A DNA stretch of 55,204 bases from Thiolinea disciformis DSM 14473 (GCF_000371925.1 NZ_AQVE01000027.1:1-55204), one strand, 5' to 3'; counted from the first letter of the stretch, positions 14,553 to 24,658 are shown. A program made the numbers and translations. The notes: a model not told the origin generated them from the letters alone.

Positions 14553-15242
14553 TTAAGGCTGCTTAAGCCATTGCGCATACGCGGCATAGATTGTGTCCAA
14601 ATCGAGTAATTGCGTCGAAGCAAACAACACATCGGCTTCTGGTAAATGCGCGGGGTCACCAATACCTACCGCCATCATGCCTGCACGATGAATCGATTCC
14701 ACACCCGCAGCCGCATCTTCCACGCCAATACAGTCTTTAGCCTGCAACTGAAAGGCTTGGGCGACATCCAAAAAGACATCGGGTGCAGGTTTTGAATTTG
14801 GAATTTTCGCTGCATCCGCCACATAATCGAAATTATCTTGCATTTCCAAACAAGCTAATACTGTGAACGCGTTTTTACTGGCGGAGGCCAAACCAATCTT
14901 AATCCCGTCAGCACGCAAAGTGGCTAGTAAGGGTTTAATATTGGGTAGCACTTCAGCAGGCGTCATTTTTACAATTAAGGCTTTGTATAGCTCGTTTTTG
15001 CGTGTCGCCATTGCTTCTTTTTCAGCAGCACTGAATTGTTGTGCCTTGCCGCCTTTTTCCAAAATGAGCTCCAAAGATTCCATCCGGCCAACGCCTTTAA
15101 GCTTTTCATTGAATACTTCATCGAATTCAATGCCCAAACCATGTGCCAAATCACGCCATGCGAGAAAATGATAATGCGCTGTGTCGGTAATTACGCCATC
15201 CAAATCAAATATAAAAGCTTTGGGTTTCATCAGTTTATCCAT
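14553..15242 (-). CDS. pgmB: Beta-phosphoglucomutase
   Basis: 229 residues. A HAD-superfamily enzyme that converts beta-glucose 1-phosphate to glucose 6-phosphate. Visible are the nucleophile motif FDLDGVITDTAHYHFLAW (Asp11, Asp13 region), the cap domain, the motif II serine in GLASASKNA, a lysine in NSKPAPDVFL and the acidic IGVEDAAAGVESIHRAGM motif. Its start codon overlaps the stop of the GH65 gene by one base, so translation is coupled. Together they turn a glucosyl disaccharide plus phosphate into glucose and glucose 6-phosphate without spending ATP on one glucose. Confidence 0.93.
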   Translation of the reverse strand: MDKLMKPKAFIFDLDGVITDTAHYHFLAWRDLAHGLGIEFDEVFNEKLKGVGRMESLELILEKGGKAQQFSAAEKEAMATRKNELYKALIVKMTPAEVLPNIKPLLATLRADGIKIGLASASKNAFTVLACLEMQDNFDYVADAAKIPNSKPAPDVFLDVAQAFQLQAKDCIGVEDAAAGVESIHRAGMMAVGIGDPAHLPEADVLFASTQLLDLDTIYAAYAQWLKQP

Positions 15243-17518
15243 TATTGCATTACCTTCGCTTGGCCTTGCGTGAGTGTGAAAGCTTGATCTTTGTGCTTGA
15301 GGGTTAAGTGGCTACCCGTTAATAACGCATATTCAACCTGATCCGCCTGCACCGACACTTGCAAGCTCATATCATGAATTTGTACTGTAAAGCGATAGCC
15401 AGTCCAAGCGGGTGGCAGGGCAGGGTTAAAGACTGGCGTATCTTGTTGCCAGCGTAGACCTGCAAAGCCATACACAATCCCCATCCATGAGCCTGCCATA
15501 TTGGCTGCATGAATCCCATCCTTGGCATTGTGATGGAAATCGTCTAAATCGGTGCGTGCCGTTTTAATGTAATACTGATAACTCTGCTCCATATCGCCCA
15601 GTTCACAAGCTAAAATGCCATAAATGCAGGTGGATAACGAAGAATCGTGTGTAGTAATTTTTGCATAATAATCAAAATCACGTTTTTTCTGTTCTAGGCT
15701 AAATTGATCCGATAAGAGTAATTCAGCGAGCACCACATCCGCCTGTTTACAAACTTGATGGCGATAGAGCGTGAGTGGGTGATAATGCATTAACAGTGGG
15801 AATTTATTGCGTGGTGTATTGGCAATGTCCCACACCGGACGCGATAAGAAACTATCATCTTGCGCATGGATCTTGAGGCGTTCGCTATACGGCAGGAACA
15901 TGCGTTCTATAATACGTTGTGCCAAAGCACGATCAAAGTTTTCGGCGAGTGCTTGTGTGGAGGGCGATAGTTGTAAGCCTAAATCGAAGCATTGCAAAGT
16001 AAACGCCATTTGGCTTTTTACCATGGCATTGGTATACATATTATTGTTGACCAAGCAGGTATATTCATCAGGCCCTGTGACTTCTTGAATACAGAATGCC
16101 CCCGCTTTTTCTGGGTCAAATACGCCCAAATCCATCCATAGTTTAGAAAGTTCAAGCAGCATTTCAAAGCCGTAACTTTCCATAAATAGTTTATCGCCCG
16201 TGACTAAGTAATAGAGGCGAATCGCATAGGCAATATCCGCATTAATGTGGTATTGCGCCGTACCCGCAGGATAATAAGCCGAGCACTCATAGCCATTAAT
16301 AGTTCGCCATGGATATAAGGCGCCTTGTTTATGACCCAATTCCAAAGCACGTTCTCTGGCTTTATCCAGTGTGTTATAGCGGAACAGGAGGAGTTGCTTG
16401 GCAATATGCGGGTTGGTGTAAACGAAGAAGGGAATCATGTAGATTTCAGTATCCCAGAAGTAATGCCCTTCGTAGCCTTCGCCCGTCATCCCTTTGGCAC
16501 TGATATTTGTGTAGCCATCTTTTCCCACCGCTTGCGTGAGGTGGAACATATTGAAGCGAATCGCTTGTTGCATCGGCTCAGCACCGTCAATACTAATATC
16601 CATTTGCTCCCAGCTTTTCGCCCACCAAGCCTCGTGCTCAGCTTTGAGTGCCTCAAAACCTAAGGCTTGAATACTTTCCACTTGTGCGACAGGATTTTCC
16701 ATCTCATAGCGGTCATACCACATATATTTGGTGAGCGTTAAGGTCTCGCCTGCTTGAATCTGTCCTTTACCGACTAAACACAAGGCTTGGGCAGTTTGCT
16801 CAAACGCCGTGTTAATCGTTTTCAAACCACCCAGTTCATTGGCTAAGGTACAGCGAAACTTTAATTTGGAAAGCGTAGTCGAGCCATGAACTTGCAAAAG
16901 CTGGTGATGCTGATGCGTTTCACTAATACGCCAACTAGCATCCTCAAAATTTACCCCCACCCGAGGATCTTGCTCACGCGTTAGGTTTTGACGATCTAAG
17001 GCAATGGCACTGGTTAAGGTAATCGCGCCACTAAAATTTAAAGCAGTCACTTTATATTGCAAACAAGCGAGATGTTTATAAGTAGCAGAAACAAAGCGGA
17101 TCGATTCAATGTTAACTTGATCGCCACTCGGTGATTCCCACACGATATGACGTGCTAAGCTTGCGGTTTTAATATCTAAATAGCGCTCAAATTCGAGTAT
17201 CTTGCCTTCGTCCAATGAAAAAGTGTGGCCGTTAATACTGAGATTTACACTTTTTGGATCCGGCAGGTTGATCATGACTTGGCTTTGCTCAGGATAGCCA
17301 GTGTATTTTTCGCCATACTGTAGAGGATGAAATTCATACAGACCATTTAAGTAAGTGCCCGCATGGCCTAACTTGATACTTTCTTCTTCAAAGCTGCCAC
17401 GTAAACTTAAATAACCATTGCTCAGTGCCATGAGCGATTCTTGTTTGCGATAGTCGTTAGGCGAGAAGCTGTCTTCTTTCACCCACCAACCCGAAGCTGT
17501 TTGCGATGCTTGTGTCAT
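15242..17518 (-). CDS. GH65 disaccharide phosphorylase (maltose/kojibiose/trehalose type)
   Basis: 758 residues, normal for glycoside hydrolase family 65. It phosphorolyses an alpha-glucosyl disaccharide to beta-glucose 1-phosphate and glucose. Domains in order: N-terminal beta-sandwich (SNGYLSLRGSFEE), alpha/alpha barrel with the catalytic acid in CIQEVTGPDEYTCLVNNN, the phosphate-site segment HQVCKQADVVLAELL, and a C-terminal beta-domain. The substrate cannot be settled from sequence. I chose ATG 17518 (MTQASQTASGWWVKEDSF) with AGGA upstream; the frame to 17746 would add 76 residues unlike the family. The pgmB partner follows directly, and two LacI-type palindromes lie upstream. Confidence 0.9.
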   Translation of the reverse strand: MTQASQTASGWWVKEDSFSPNDYRKQESLMALSNGYLSLRGSFEEESIKLGHAGTYLNGLYEFHPLQYGEKYTGYPEQSQVMINLPDPKSVNLSINGHTFSLDEGKILEFERYLDIKTASLARHIVWESPSGDQVNIESIRFVSATYKHLACLQYKVTALNFSGAITLTSAIALDRQNLTREQDPRVGVNFEDASWRISETHQHHQLLQVHGSTTLSKLKFRCTLANELGGLKTINTAFEQTAQALCLVGKGQIQAGETLTLTKYMWYDRYEMENPVAQVESIQALGFEALKAEHEAWWAKSWEQMDISIDGAEPMQQAIRFNMFHLTQAVGKDGYTNISAKGMTGEGYEGHYFWDTEIYMIPFFVYTNPHIAKQLLLFRYNTLDKARERALELGHKQGALYPWRTINGYECSAYYPAGTAQYHINADIAYAIRLYYLVTGDKLFMESYGFEMLLELSKLWMDLGVFDPEKAGAFCIQEVTGPDEYTCLVNNNMYTNAMVKSQMAFTLQCFDLGLQLSPSTQALAENFDRALAQRIIERMFLPYSERLKIHAQDDSFLSRPVWDIANTPRNKFPLLMHYHPLTLYRHQVCKQADVVLAELLLSDQFSLEQKKRDFDYYAKITTHDSSLSTCIYGILACELGDMEQSYQYYIKTARTDLDDFHHNAKDGIHAANMAGSWMGIVYGFAGLRWQQDTPVFNPALPPAWTGYRFTVQIHDMSLQVSVQADQVEYALLTGSHLTLKHKDQAFTLTQGQAKVMQ

Positions 17519-17558
17519 ATAGAATTTCCTAGCGTGAGCGCGCAATGAAAGCCTTAAA

Positions 17559-17572
17559 TCAAAGCGTTTTGA
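17559..17572 (-). promoter_or_regulatory. LacI-family operator-like palindrome 1
   Basis: TCAAAGCGTTTTGA has 6 of 7 symmetric pairs around a central CG and resembles LacI/GalR-family operators. It lies ~41 bases upstream of the GH65 start codon, where a repressor could block transcription or elongation. Confidence 0.4.
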
Positions 17573-17680
17573 ATGTCTGAAATAGGCGGTTTTTTGCTGT
17601 ATTGTAGAGTTGCAGACTGCCAGAAAACGTGCTGAATACCAACTAGAAAAAACGAAAATTTTGTAAATTTTTAATAAATT

Positions 17681-17694
17681 TGATAGCGCTTTGA
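17681..17694 (-). promoter_or_regulatory. LacI-family operator-like palindrome 2
   Basis: TGATAGCGCTTTGA has 5 of 7 symmetric pairs around a central CG, 122 bases from the first site and ~163 bases upstream of the GH65 start. Two such sites could support repression by looping. The remaining part of 17519-17849 is AT-rich with no gene. Confidence 0.35.
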
Positions 17695-17849
17695 AAAGCA
17701 CTAAGCAAAGCGCATCGAGTTTTCCGATAGCGCCTGTCTTGCTCATAGAAGAACGAAACTCTGATTTTTATGCGTGCTAGGGGTGAGGAATTTAGTTTAT
17801 AACTCAGGCTTTATGGTCTCAGTGAAAATTGGAAGGAGCTGCTGTTGTT

Positions 17850-18380
17850 ATGAGTCATGATGAACTGACTACCCCATTGTTGGAAACTCGAAGTTATCTC
17901 ATGGTTCGCACCTTAGTCGGTGGTATGAATGTGGCTAGTGCCGTGTATGGAACTGTAATTTCACTTGCCGTTATTGGGGCTTGGTATGCGGATGAAACCT
18001 CAGGCGCGTTAGAGACCCTGTTGAGCGTGTTGGCGACGTTATTCGTATTTTGGGTAGCACATGCTTATGCCCATGTCGTGGGGCAAGGTTTGCCTGTGGG
18101 TGGCTCACGCTTGCAGATTAAACACGCTTTTCAACACGATTGGCCTATTGTGCAGTCAGGTTTCTTGCCGATGTTGATTTTGGGCTTGGGTGAGCTAGGT
18201 GTCATGGGTGAACGTGTGGCAATGTTAATGGCACTGGGAGCTGGTATTTTATTACTAAGTCTCTTTTGTTTAACCATGGCGCGGGCGGCTGGACGTAATT
18301 GGCAACAAGCGCTAGGTATAACAGGGGCTCTAGTGGCCTTGGGTATTTTGGTTGTCGTTTTAGAGATTAACTTGGGTTAG
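17850..18380 (+). CDS. Integral membrane protein of unknown function
   Basis: 176 residues, family not recognised. Five hydrophobic segments are visible, beginning with VASAVYGTVISLAVIGAWY and ending with ITGALVALGILVVVLEINLG, with the conserved-looking soluble turn KHAFQHDWPIVQSGFLP between them. The ATG at 17850 has GGAAGGAG 11 bases upstream; the TTG frame start at 17829 lies inside that ribosome site and is rejected. It is transcribed away from the GH65 gene and ends 139 bases before rpsO. Confidence 0.75.
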   Translation: MSHDELTTPLLETRSYLMVRTLVGGMNVASAVYGTVISLAVIGAWYADETSGALETLLSVLATLFVFWVAHAYAHVVGQGLPVGGSRLQIKHAFQHDWPIVQSGFLPMLILGLGELGVMGERVAMLMALGAGILLLSLFCLTMARAAGRNWQQALGITGALVALGILVVVLEINLG

Positions 18381-18445
18381 TAATACGCTTCAGTAAGCCC
18401 ACCTGAAGGGACTTGGCTATGGGGATATATTTTATGACAAAACCT

Positions 18446-18474
18446 TTGTCGCTAGGCGATGGAGGTGTTACAAT
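18446..18474 (+). promoter_or_regulatory. Sigma70-type promoter for rpsO
   Basis: TTGTCG (18446-18451), a 17-base spacer and TACAAT (18469-18474) place a promoter ~46 bases before the rpsO start codon. Confidence 0.55.
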
Positions 18475-18519
18475 CGCTGCCTTTTTAGCAACCTTAAAAT
18501 CAATCTGGAGCTTTGGACG

Positions 18520-18789
18520 ATGTCTCTGAGTGCACAACAAAAAGCGGAAATTGTAGCTCAATACCGCCAGTCAGACACTGACACCGGGTCGCCGGAGGTG
18601 CAAGTAGCGCTGTTATCAGCTAATATTCAACACCTTACCGACCATTTCGCTGTTCACAAACATGATCACCATTCGCGTCGTGGCATGTTAAAAATGGTCA
18701 ATCAGCGCCGCAAATTGCTGGACTACCTGAAAAGCAAAGATCTGCACCGTTATCAGGCGTTGATCGAGCGCTTAGGGTTGCGTCGCTAA
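18520..18789 (+). CDS. rpsO: 30S ribosomal protein S15
   Basis: 89 residues, the universal length. It binds the central domain of 16S rRNA early in 30S assembly. The whole sequence is typical: [16 protein letters not shown], then [20 protein letters not shown] and the ending [14 protein letters not shown] ribosome site precedes the ATG. rpsO-pnp order is conserved; in E. coli S15 represses its own translation through a leader pseudoknot, which I did not attempt to fold here. Confidence 0.98.
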   Translation: MSLSAQQKAEIVAQYRQSDTDTGSPEVQVALLSANIQHLTDHFAVHKHDHHSRRGMLKMVNQRRKLLDYLKSKDLHRYQALIERLGLRR

Positions 18790-18802
18790 GCAGATGCACC
18801 GA

Positions 18803-18829
18803 AAACACCGCAAAATTTGCGGTGTTTTT
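18803..18829 (+). terminator. Intrinsic terminator between rpsO and pnp
   Basis: AAACACCGCAA pairs with TTGCGGTGTTT and is followed by T-rich sequence, 14 bases after rpsO. As in E. coli it is probably leaky, letting some transcripts run into pnp. Confidence 0.85.
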
Positions 18830-18863
18830 GTTTATACCGAGTTCTATCAGCTATGTTATTGCG

Positions 18864-18929
18864 TCACGCAGGAAGGTTGTTCATCAACGTTCTATGCGCC
18901 TAGAGTGTTCATGAACAGCCTGCCCGTGA
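18864..18929 (+). promoter_or_regulatory. Long leader stem before pnp, probable RNase III site
   Basis: TCACGCAGGAAGGTTGTTCAT (18864-18884 region) can pair with ATGAACAGCCTGCCCGTGA (18911-18929) with small bulges, over a ~26-base loop. In enterobacteria an equivalent stem in the pnp leader is cut by RNase III and lets PNPase repress its own synthesis. The same role is inferred from position and shape. Confidence 0.65.
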
Positions 18930-18972
18930 CTCCTTTCTCTTAGTCATTTAGTTATCTAGGCTTAAAAAATCT

Positions 18973-21057
18973 ATGGCAAAAATTACCAAAACCTTCCAAT
19001 ACGGCCAAAATACCGTCACGATTGAAACTGGCGAAATTGCGCGCCAAGCATCCGCTGCTGTTATGATCAGTATGGATGAAACCGTTTTATTAGTCACCGC
19101 TGTCGCAGAAAAGCAAGCAAAAGCAGGGCGCGATTTCTTTCCTTTAACCGTTAATTATCAAGAAAAATTCTACGCTGCGGGACGTATTCCAGGCGGCTTT
19201 TTCAAGCGTGAAGCTCGTCCGACAGAAGAAGAAACCTTAGTCGCCCGCTTAATTGATCGCCCGATTCGTCCTTTATTCCCTGAAGGTTTTACCAACGAAG
19301 TGCAAATTGTTGCTACCGTTGTGTCCATGAACCCCCAAGTGCCTGCAGATATTCCAGCGATGCTGGGTGCTTCTGCTGCTTTAAGTTTATCCGGCGTACC
19401 TTTCCAAGGGCCTATTGGCGCGGCACGAGTGGGTTATGTCAATGGTCAGTATGTGCTCAATCCGTCTGTGGAAGATCTGAAAACATCCGCTTTAGATTTA
19501 GTGGTGGCTGGTACAAATGAAGCGGTGCTGATGGTTGAGTCCGAAGCCAACATGCTAAGCGAAGAGGTTATGCTCGGTGCGGTGGTATTTGGTCATGAGC
19601 AAATGCAAGCTGCTATTAAGGCGATCCAAGAATTAAGCGCCGAAGCGGGTACAACCCCATGGGATTGGACACCACCGGCTGCGAATGAAACGCTGATTAA
19701 AGCTTTGGCAGAAACTTGTGAAACCCATCTGGTGCAAGCGTTTCAAATTGCTGATAAGCAAGAGCGTTATGCACGCATTGACGAGATTTTAACGGAGGCT
19801 AAAACCAAGCTCTTGCCTGCTGAAGCTGCGGAAGGCCCTAGTGAAGAAGAGCTAAAAGTCGAATTCAAGAATCTCGAAAAGAAAGTGGTGCGTGGTTCGA
19901 TCTTAGACGGTAAGCCGCGTATTGATGGGCGTGATCAACAAACCGTCCGTCCTATCACCGTGCGGGTTGGCGTGTTGCCACGCGCTCACGGTTCAGCCTT
20001 ATTCACCCGTGGCGAAACGCAAGCCTTAGTCGTCACGACTTTAGGTACCGAGCGTGATGCCCAAGTAATCGATGCGATTACGGGTGAATATAAAGATTTA
20101 TTTATGTTCCATTATAATTTTCCTCCGTATAGCGTGGGCGAAACAGGCATGATTGGCTCACCCAAGCGTCGTGAAATTGGTCACGGGCGTTTAGCAAAGC
20201 GTGGCGTGAAGGCAACCATTCCCCAAATGGAAGATTTTCCTTATGTGATTCGCTGTGTGTCTGAAATCACCGAATCGAATGGTTCAAGTTCGATGGCGAG
20301 TGTGTGCGGCAGCTCCTTAGCCTTAATGGATGCGGGTGTGCCAGTCACAGCCCCAGTAGCAGGTATTGCGATGGGCTTGATTAAAGAAGGTGAACGTTTT
20401 GCCGTATTGACTGATATTTTGGGTGACGAAGATCACTTAGGTGATATGGATTTCAAAGTGGCCGGTTCTAAAGATGGTATCACTGCGCTACAAATGGATA
20501 TCAAAATTAACGGTATCACCAAAGAAATCATGGAGCGTGCCTTAGAACAGGCTAAAGCGGGGCGCTTATTCATTCTCGGTGAGATGGAAAAAGTGATGGC
20601 GGCGCCACGTGATCAATTATCAGATTATGCGCCACGTTATGTCACCTTAAAGATCAATCCTGAAAAGATTCGTGAAGTCATTGGTAAAGGTGGCGAAACG
20701 ATTCGTGGCATTACAGAAGCATCCGGTGCCGTGATTGATATTAGCGATGATGGCTTTATTAAGATTGCTGCGGTGGATGCCGCTGCTGCACATAAAGCCA
20801 AGGCGATGATTGAAGCCATTACCGCTGAAGTTGAGTTGAATAAGGTTTATGAAGGCAAGGTTGCTCGTATTATGGACTTCGGTGCTTTCGTGACGATTCT
20901 ACCCGGCAAAGATGGCTTATTGCACATCTCGCAAATCAGTCAAGAGCGTGTCGAAAAAGTCACGGATTTTGTCAATGTAGGCGACACGGTAAAGGTTAAA
21001 GTGATTGAAATTGACCGCCAAGGCCGTATGCGTTTGAGCATGAAAGACGCGGTCTAA
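18973..21057 (+). CDS. pnp: Polyribonucleotide nucleotidyltransferase (PNPase)
   Basis: 694 residues. A trimeric 3'-5' phosphorolytic exoribonuclease of the degradosome. Two RNase PH-like domains (residues ~1-220 and ~310-550, the second with [21 protein letters not shown]-region acidic residues of the active site) flank an all-helical domain. A KH domain (~555-615, [14 protein letters not shown]) and an S1 domain (~622-691, [17 protein letters not shown]) complete it. It follows rpsO after a terminator and a leader stem likely used for autoregulation. Confidence 0.98.
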   Translation: MAKITKTFQYGQNTVTIETGEIARQASAAVMISMDETVLLVTAVAEKQAKAGRDFFPLTVNYQEKFYAAGRIPGGFFKREARPTEEETLVARLIDRPIRPLFPEGFTNEVQIVATVVSMNPQVPADIPAMLGASAALSLSGVPFQGPIGAARVGYVNGQYVLNPSVEDLKTSALDLVVAGTNEAVLMVESEANMLSEEVMLGAVVFGHEQMQAAIKAIQELSAEAGTTPWDWTPPAANETLIKALAETCETHLVQAFQIADKQERYARIDEILTEAKTKLLPAEAAEGPSEEELKVEFKNLEKKVVRGSILDGKPRIDGRDQQTVRPITVRVGVLPRAHGSALFTRGETQALVVTTLGTERDAQVIDAITGEYKDLFMFHYNFPPYSVGETGMIGSPKRREIGHGRLAKRGVKATIPQMEDFPYVIRCVSEITESNGSSSMASVCGSSLALMDAGVPVTAPVAGIAMGLIKEGERFAVLTDILGDEDHLGDMDFKVAGSKDGITALQMDIKINGITKEIMERALEQAKAGRLFILGEMEKVMAAPRDQLSDYAPRYVTLKINPEKIREVIGKGGETIRGITEASGAVIDISDDGFIKIAAVDAAAAHKAKAMIEAITAEVELNKVYEGKVARIMDFGAFVTILPGKDGLLHISQISQERVEKVTDFVNVGDTVKVKVIEIDRQGRMRLSMKDAV

Positions 21058-21079
21058 AAACTGCTACAGTCATAATAGT

Positions 21080-21102
21080 AAAAGCCCCAATTTGGGGCTT
21101 TT
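21080..21102. terminator. Bidirectional terminator between pnp and glnD
   Basis: AAAAGCCCC pairs with GGGGCTTTT around a short AT loop, with T-runs on both strands. It serves the convergent pnp and glnD genes. Confidence 0.9.
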
Positions 21103-21112
21103 CTTTAGCTGA

Positions 21113-23752
21113 TTAAATTTTTAAGGCTTCAATAATCGCTTCCCGTACTTGTTCTTGTAACACAGGGTCGACTAATAACTCATCATTGCGGGTAGTCACG
21201 TAGAAAATATCTTCGGCTTGTTCACCTAGTGTTGTAATTTGTGCACTACGCACACGCACCCCTAATTTATCCAAAGTTTCCCCAATACGCGATAATAAGC
21301 CGGGCATATCGCCTGCCTTAACTTCCATCAGACTTAAATGTTTTTCAGGCAGTTGCCGGAAATGAACCCGAGTAGAAACATTAAAATTGCGCAGAATGCG
21401 GGGTTGGCGATGTTGTGGCACTTGGGGATGCGGCGCACGTAAATTACGTTGCATTGCCTGCACAATATACTCCTGATCATCAGGATCAGTAATCAATTTA
21501 TTTTGCGAGCCGAGAATATGCAGGGTGTAAAGGTCATGAGTCTTATTTTGTAAAGAAACAATACGTGCTTGAACAATGTTAATACTCAATTGCTCTAAAG
21601 TAGAAACCACACGCGTAAACAAATCAGGCTTTTGCGGGCTATATACAAAAATAATAGTACTGCTACCTGAAGTAGTTTGGCGAATGCGAACTAAAGGTAA
21701 ATTCTCGGCTGAAGTAGTGAGAATGTGTTCAGCGTGCCAGCAAATCGACTCAACCGAGTGTTGTAATAAATATTCATCACCAAGTTGCTCCCAAAAGTCG
21801 AAGCATTTTTTCGCGTCGAAACCCTCACGAATTAAACGATCTAGCGCGGTACTGCGTTTTTCTTCTAATAAGCTGAACGTTTTCTCAGAAATCGGTACGT
21901 TTTTGCGGAGTAAACTACGTGTACTAAAATAGAGTTCACTTAATAACGATTGTTTCCAACTATTCCACAGCTTCGGATTTGTCCCTTTTATATCCGCAAT
22001 AGTTAGTAAAAATAAATAATCTAGACGATTTTGTGCAACCACTTGATTGGCAAATTCTTGAATAACCGTGAGATCGCTAATATCTTTGCGTTGTGCGGTA
22101 ACGCTCATGACTAAATGATTTTGCACTAACCAACTCACTAAAGACGCATCATGTAAGTTTAAGCCATGCTCGCGACTGAAATTGAAAGCATCGACGGCCC
22201 CTAATTCTGAATGATCACCATTCCGCCCCTTAGCGATATCATGAAACAAAGCGGCTAAATAAAGTAATTCAGGTTTAGCGAGTGTTTTAAAAATTTCGCT
22301 ACAAAAAGGTAACTCACTAGCGCCTTTAGCCGTGCTATATCGCCTAACATTGCTGATCACATAAAGTGTATGCTCATCGACCGTATAAGCATGAAATAAA
22401 TCGTACTGCATACGCCCGACAATATTACCAAATGCCGGTAAATAAGCGGCTAATACGCCATAGCGATTCATTAAGCGCAGCACAAAGGTAATACGCGACG
22501 AGGAGCGTAGAATTTGCATGAATATTTGGCGATGCCAAGCTTGTTGGCGGAAACCGTAATCCATACGGTGTAAATTGCCACGAATTAAGCGAATTGTCTC
22601 AGGGGCTAATCCGGTCAATTCAGGTGTATTTTGCAACACCATGAATATTTCCAGCAACGCAGTTGGATAAAGGGTAAAGGTATCAGTTGAATTGACCGCT
22701 AATAAAGTGCCGTGTTTTTGATACCACTCTCCCACTCGAATTGGTTGCAAAACAGGGTCGGGGATTAGTTGACGACGCAAAACCCCTAATAACACATCAG
22801 TCAGGCGTTCGAGTTCGGTGATAGTTTGATAATAGCGCTGCATGAAGGCTTCAACGGCGTCATTACGGTTTGGCTGAAGGTAGCCGAAGCTTTTAGCGAG
22901 ACTATGCTGATAATCAAATAATAATCGATCCTCTTTACGCCCGGTTAAATTATGCAGAATAAAACGAATGCTCCACAGAAAATCACGCCCCGCCCTTAAG
23001 CACTCATATTCGCCTGGTTCTAATAAATGATGTTCATGCAATTCAATAAGCGAAAGTTGCCCATATTCACGTTCGATAATCCAACTAATCATATGGATAT
23101 CACGTAAACCGCCACGCCCTTCTTTTAAGTTTGGCTCAACACGATAGGCGGTTTCACCAAATTTTTGATAACGCGCCGTTTGTTCGCCGAGTTTTGCTAA
23201 AAAGAAAGTGGCGCTGTCCCACATATTGGCAGGGCTAATTCCAAAGCGCATTTGGCGATATAAGTCGCGATTGCCATAGAGTAGGCGTGCTTCAATTAAA
23301 TTAGTAATAATGGTTAAATCAGCACGCGCAGCCTCTAAACATTCGCTTAAACTGCGTACACTGTGCCCAACTTCGAGGCTCATATCCCATAAAAACGTCA
23401 GAAAGCGCGAGATTTTATCCTGATCGACTTGTGCGTTATTGGGCAGAAGAATCAAGAGGTCAATATCGGACGCAGGATGTAATTCCTCACGCCCATAGCC
23501 GCCTACGGCAATTAACGCCGCTTCATGGGGTTTGAATCCGGTATTAAGCCAAATATCGACCAATACTTGATCGATCAAACCGGCATGATGATGAATTAAA
23601 TTGCGTACCGGTTCGCCGTTTTGAAAATCTTGTTCGAGTTGTTTGCGAGCAGCACGCAAAAAGCGTGCGTAATCCATCGGTTTATGGGCGCTCGCTGCTT
23701 TGAACTCCTGATATAAGTCCAGCAGGGGATTTAAGCGAAGGTCAGGATTCAT
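21113..23752 (-). CDS. glnD: [Protein-PII] uridylyltransferase/uridylyl-removing enzyme
   Basis: 879 residues, close to the E. coli length. GlnD senses glutamine and adds or removes UMP on PII proteins. The nucleotidyltransferase site GGYGREELHPASDIDLLIL is at ~88-106, the HD phosphohydrolase site LFHDIAKGRNGDHSELG near residue ~500, and two C-terminal ACT domains (LFTRVVSTLEQLSINIVQA and DMPGLLSRIGETLDKLGVRV) bind glutamine. It follows map on the minus strand, 39 bases after it. With the amt gene it belongs to the nitrogen-control network. Confidence 0.97.
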   Translation of the reverse strand: MNPDLRLNPLLDLYQEFKAASAHKPMDYARFLRAARKQLEQDFQNGEPVRNLIHHHAGLIDQVLVDIWLNTGFKPHEAALIAVGGYGREELHPASDIDLLILLPNNAQVDQDKISRFLTFLWDMSLEVGHSVRSLSECLEAARADLTIITNLIEARLLYGNRDLYRQMRFGISPANMWDSATFFLAKLGEQTARYQKFGETAYRVEPNLKEGRGGLRDIHMISWIIEREYGQLSLIELHEHHLLEPGEYECLRAGRDFLWSIRFILHNLTGRKEDRLLFDYQHSLAKSFGYLQPNRNDAVEAFMQRYYQTITELERLTDVLLGVLRRQLIPDPVLQPIRVGEWYQKHGTLLAVNSTDTFTLYPTALLEIFMVLQNTPELTGLAPETIRLIRGNLHRMDYGFRQQAWHRQIFMQILRSSSRITFVLRLMNRYGVLAAYLPAFGNIVGRMQYDLFHAYTVDEHTLYVISNVRRYSTAKGASELPFCSEIFKTLAKPELLYLAALFHDIAKGRNGDHSELGAVDAFNFSREHGLNLHDASLVSWLVQNHLVMSVTAQRKDISDLTVIQEFANQVVAQNRLDYLFLLTIADIKGTNPKLWNSWKQSLLSELYFSTRSLLRKNVPISEKTFSLLEEKRSTALDRLIREGFDAKKCFDFWEQLGDEYLLQHSVESICWHAEHILTTSAENLPLVRIRQTTSGSSTIIFVYSPQKPDLFTRVVSTLEQLSINIVQARIVSLQNKTHDLYTLHILGSQNKLITDPDDQEYIVQAMQRNLRAPHPQVPQHRQPRILRNFNVSTRVHFRQLPEKHLSLMEVKAGDMPGLLSRIGETLDKLGVRVRSAQITTLGEQAEDIFYVTTRNDELLVDPVLQEQVREAIIEALKI

Positions 23753-23791
23753 GAATGTAATAACCTGTAAGTCATGCGGCGTGTGAAAGGC

Positions 23792-24601
23792 TTAGGCTAA
23801 TTTAAAACGTTCGCGAATCCGATCTTGCCAACCGGCCTCTTCAGCGCGCTCGGTCAGGACTTCAAAGCCTTGTTCGGTGACTAAAATCATGTGTTCCCAT
23901 TGGGCTGAGAGCATGTGGTCTTTGGTGACCGCAGTCCATTGATCAGGGAGGATTTTTAGGTGGCGTTTGCCTTGGTTAATCATCGGTTCAATGGTGAATA
24001 CCATGCCCTGTTCTAGCACGATGCCTTCACCCGCTTTACCGTAATGGAGAATTTGTGGATCTTCATGAAAGCGTTTGCCAATGCCATGCCCGCAAAACTC
24101 ACGCACGACTGAATAACGATTTTGTTCGGCGTGTTTTTGAATCGCTTCACCAATATGACCGGTAGTGGCTCCAGGTCGGACTTGTAAAATGCCTAAATAC
24201 ATACATTCTTGGGTGACTTCCGCTAAGCGCTGTGCCGCGACGGTAGGCGGGCCAACATGGAACATACGGCTGGTATCACCGTGATAACCATCTTTAATCA
24301 CTGTCACATCAATATTAAGAGAGTCGCCTTTTTTCAGAATTTTGTCGCTTGGAATACCATGGCAAATTTGATGATTGATGGAGGTGCAAATAGATTTAGG
24401 AAAAGGGGGTGTGCCATAACCTAAAGGGGCTGGCGTAGCTTGTTGTACATTGACGATATAATGGTGGCAAATATCATTTAATTCATTTGTGGTGACACCG
24501 GGCTTTACATAGTCCCCAATCATATTCAGTACTTCAGCCGCTAAACGGCCTGCGGTGCGCATTTTTTCGATTTCTTCTGGTGTTTTTATAGTAATGGCCA
24601 T
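23792..24601 (-). CDS. map: Methionine aminopeptidase type I
   Basis: 269 residues. It removes initiator methionine from new proteins using two metal ions. The metal ligands are visible in NIDVTVIKDGYHGDTSRMF (two Asp), CGHGIGKRFHEDP (His), VFTIEPMI (Glu) and AQWEHMILVTEQG (Glu), and the substrate histidine in INHQICHGIP. I chose ATG 24601 (MAITIKTPEEIEKMR) with GGAAG upstream; the five-residue extension to 24616 is not family-like. It is divergent from rpsB, the conserved map/rpsB arrangement. Confidence 0.97.
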   Translation of the reverse strand: MAITIKTPEEIEKMRTAGRLAAEVLNMIGDYVKPGVTTNELNDICHHYIVNVQQATPAPLGYGTPPFPKSICTSINHQICHGIPSDKILKKGDSLNIDVTVIKDGYHGDTSRMFHVGPPTVAAQRLAEVTQECMYLGILQVRPGATTGHIGEAIQKHAEQNRYSVVREFCGHGIGKRFHEDPQILHYGKAGEGIVLEQGMVFTIEPMINQGKRHLKILPDQWTAVTKDHMLSAQWEHMILVTEQGFEVLTERAEEAGWQDRIRERFKLA

Positions 24602-24658
24602 TCTATTCGCTTCCAAGTAGCACTTAAAATCGAATCATGGTATAAAGCGCACGCCTTT

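Noticed and set aside
17519-17746. 76-residue N-terminal extension of the GH65 enzyme
   Set aside because: The extension has no family similarity and includes operator-like palindromes; the ATG at 17518 has a ribosome site and gives the normal length.
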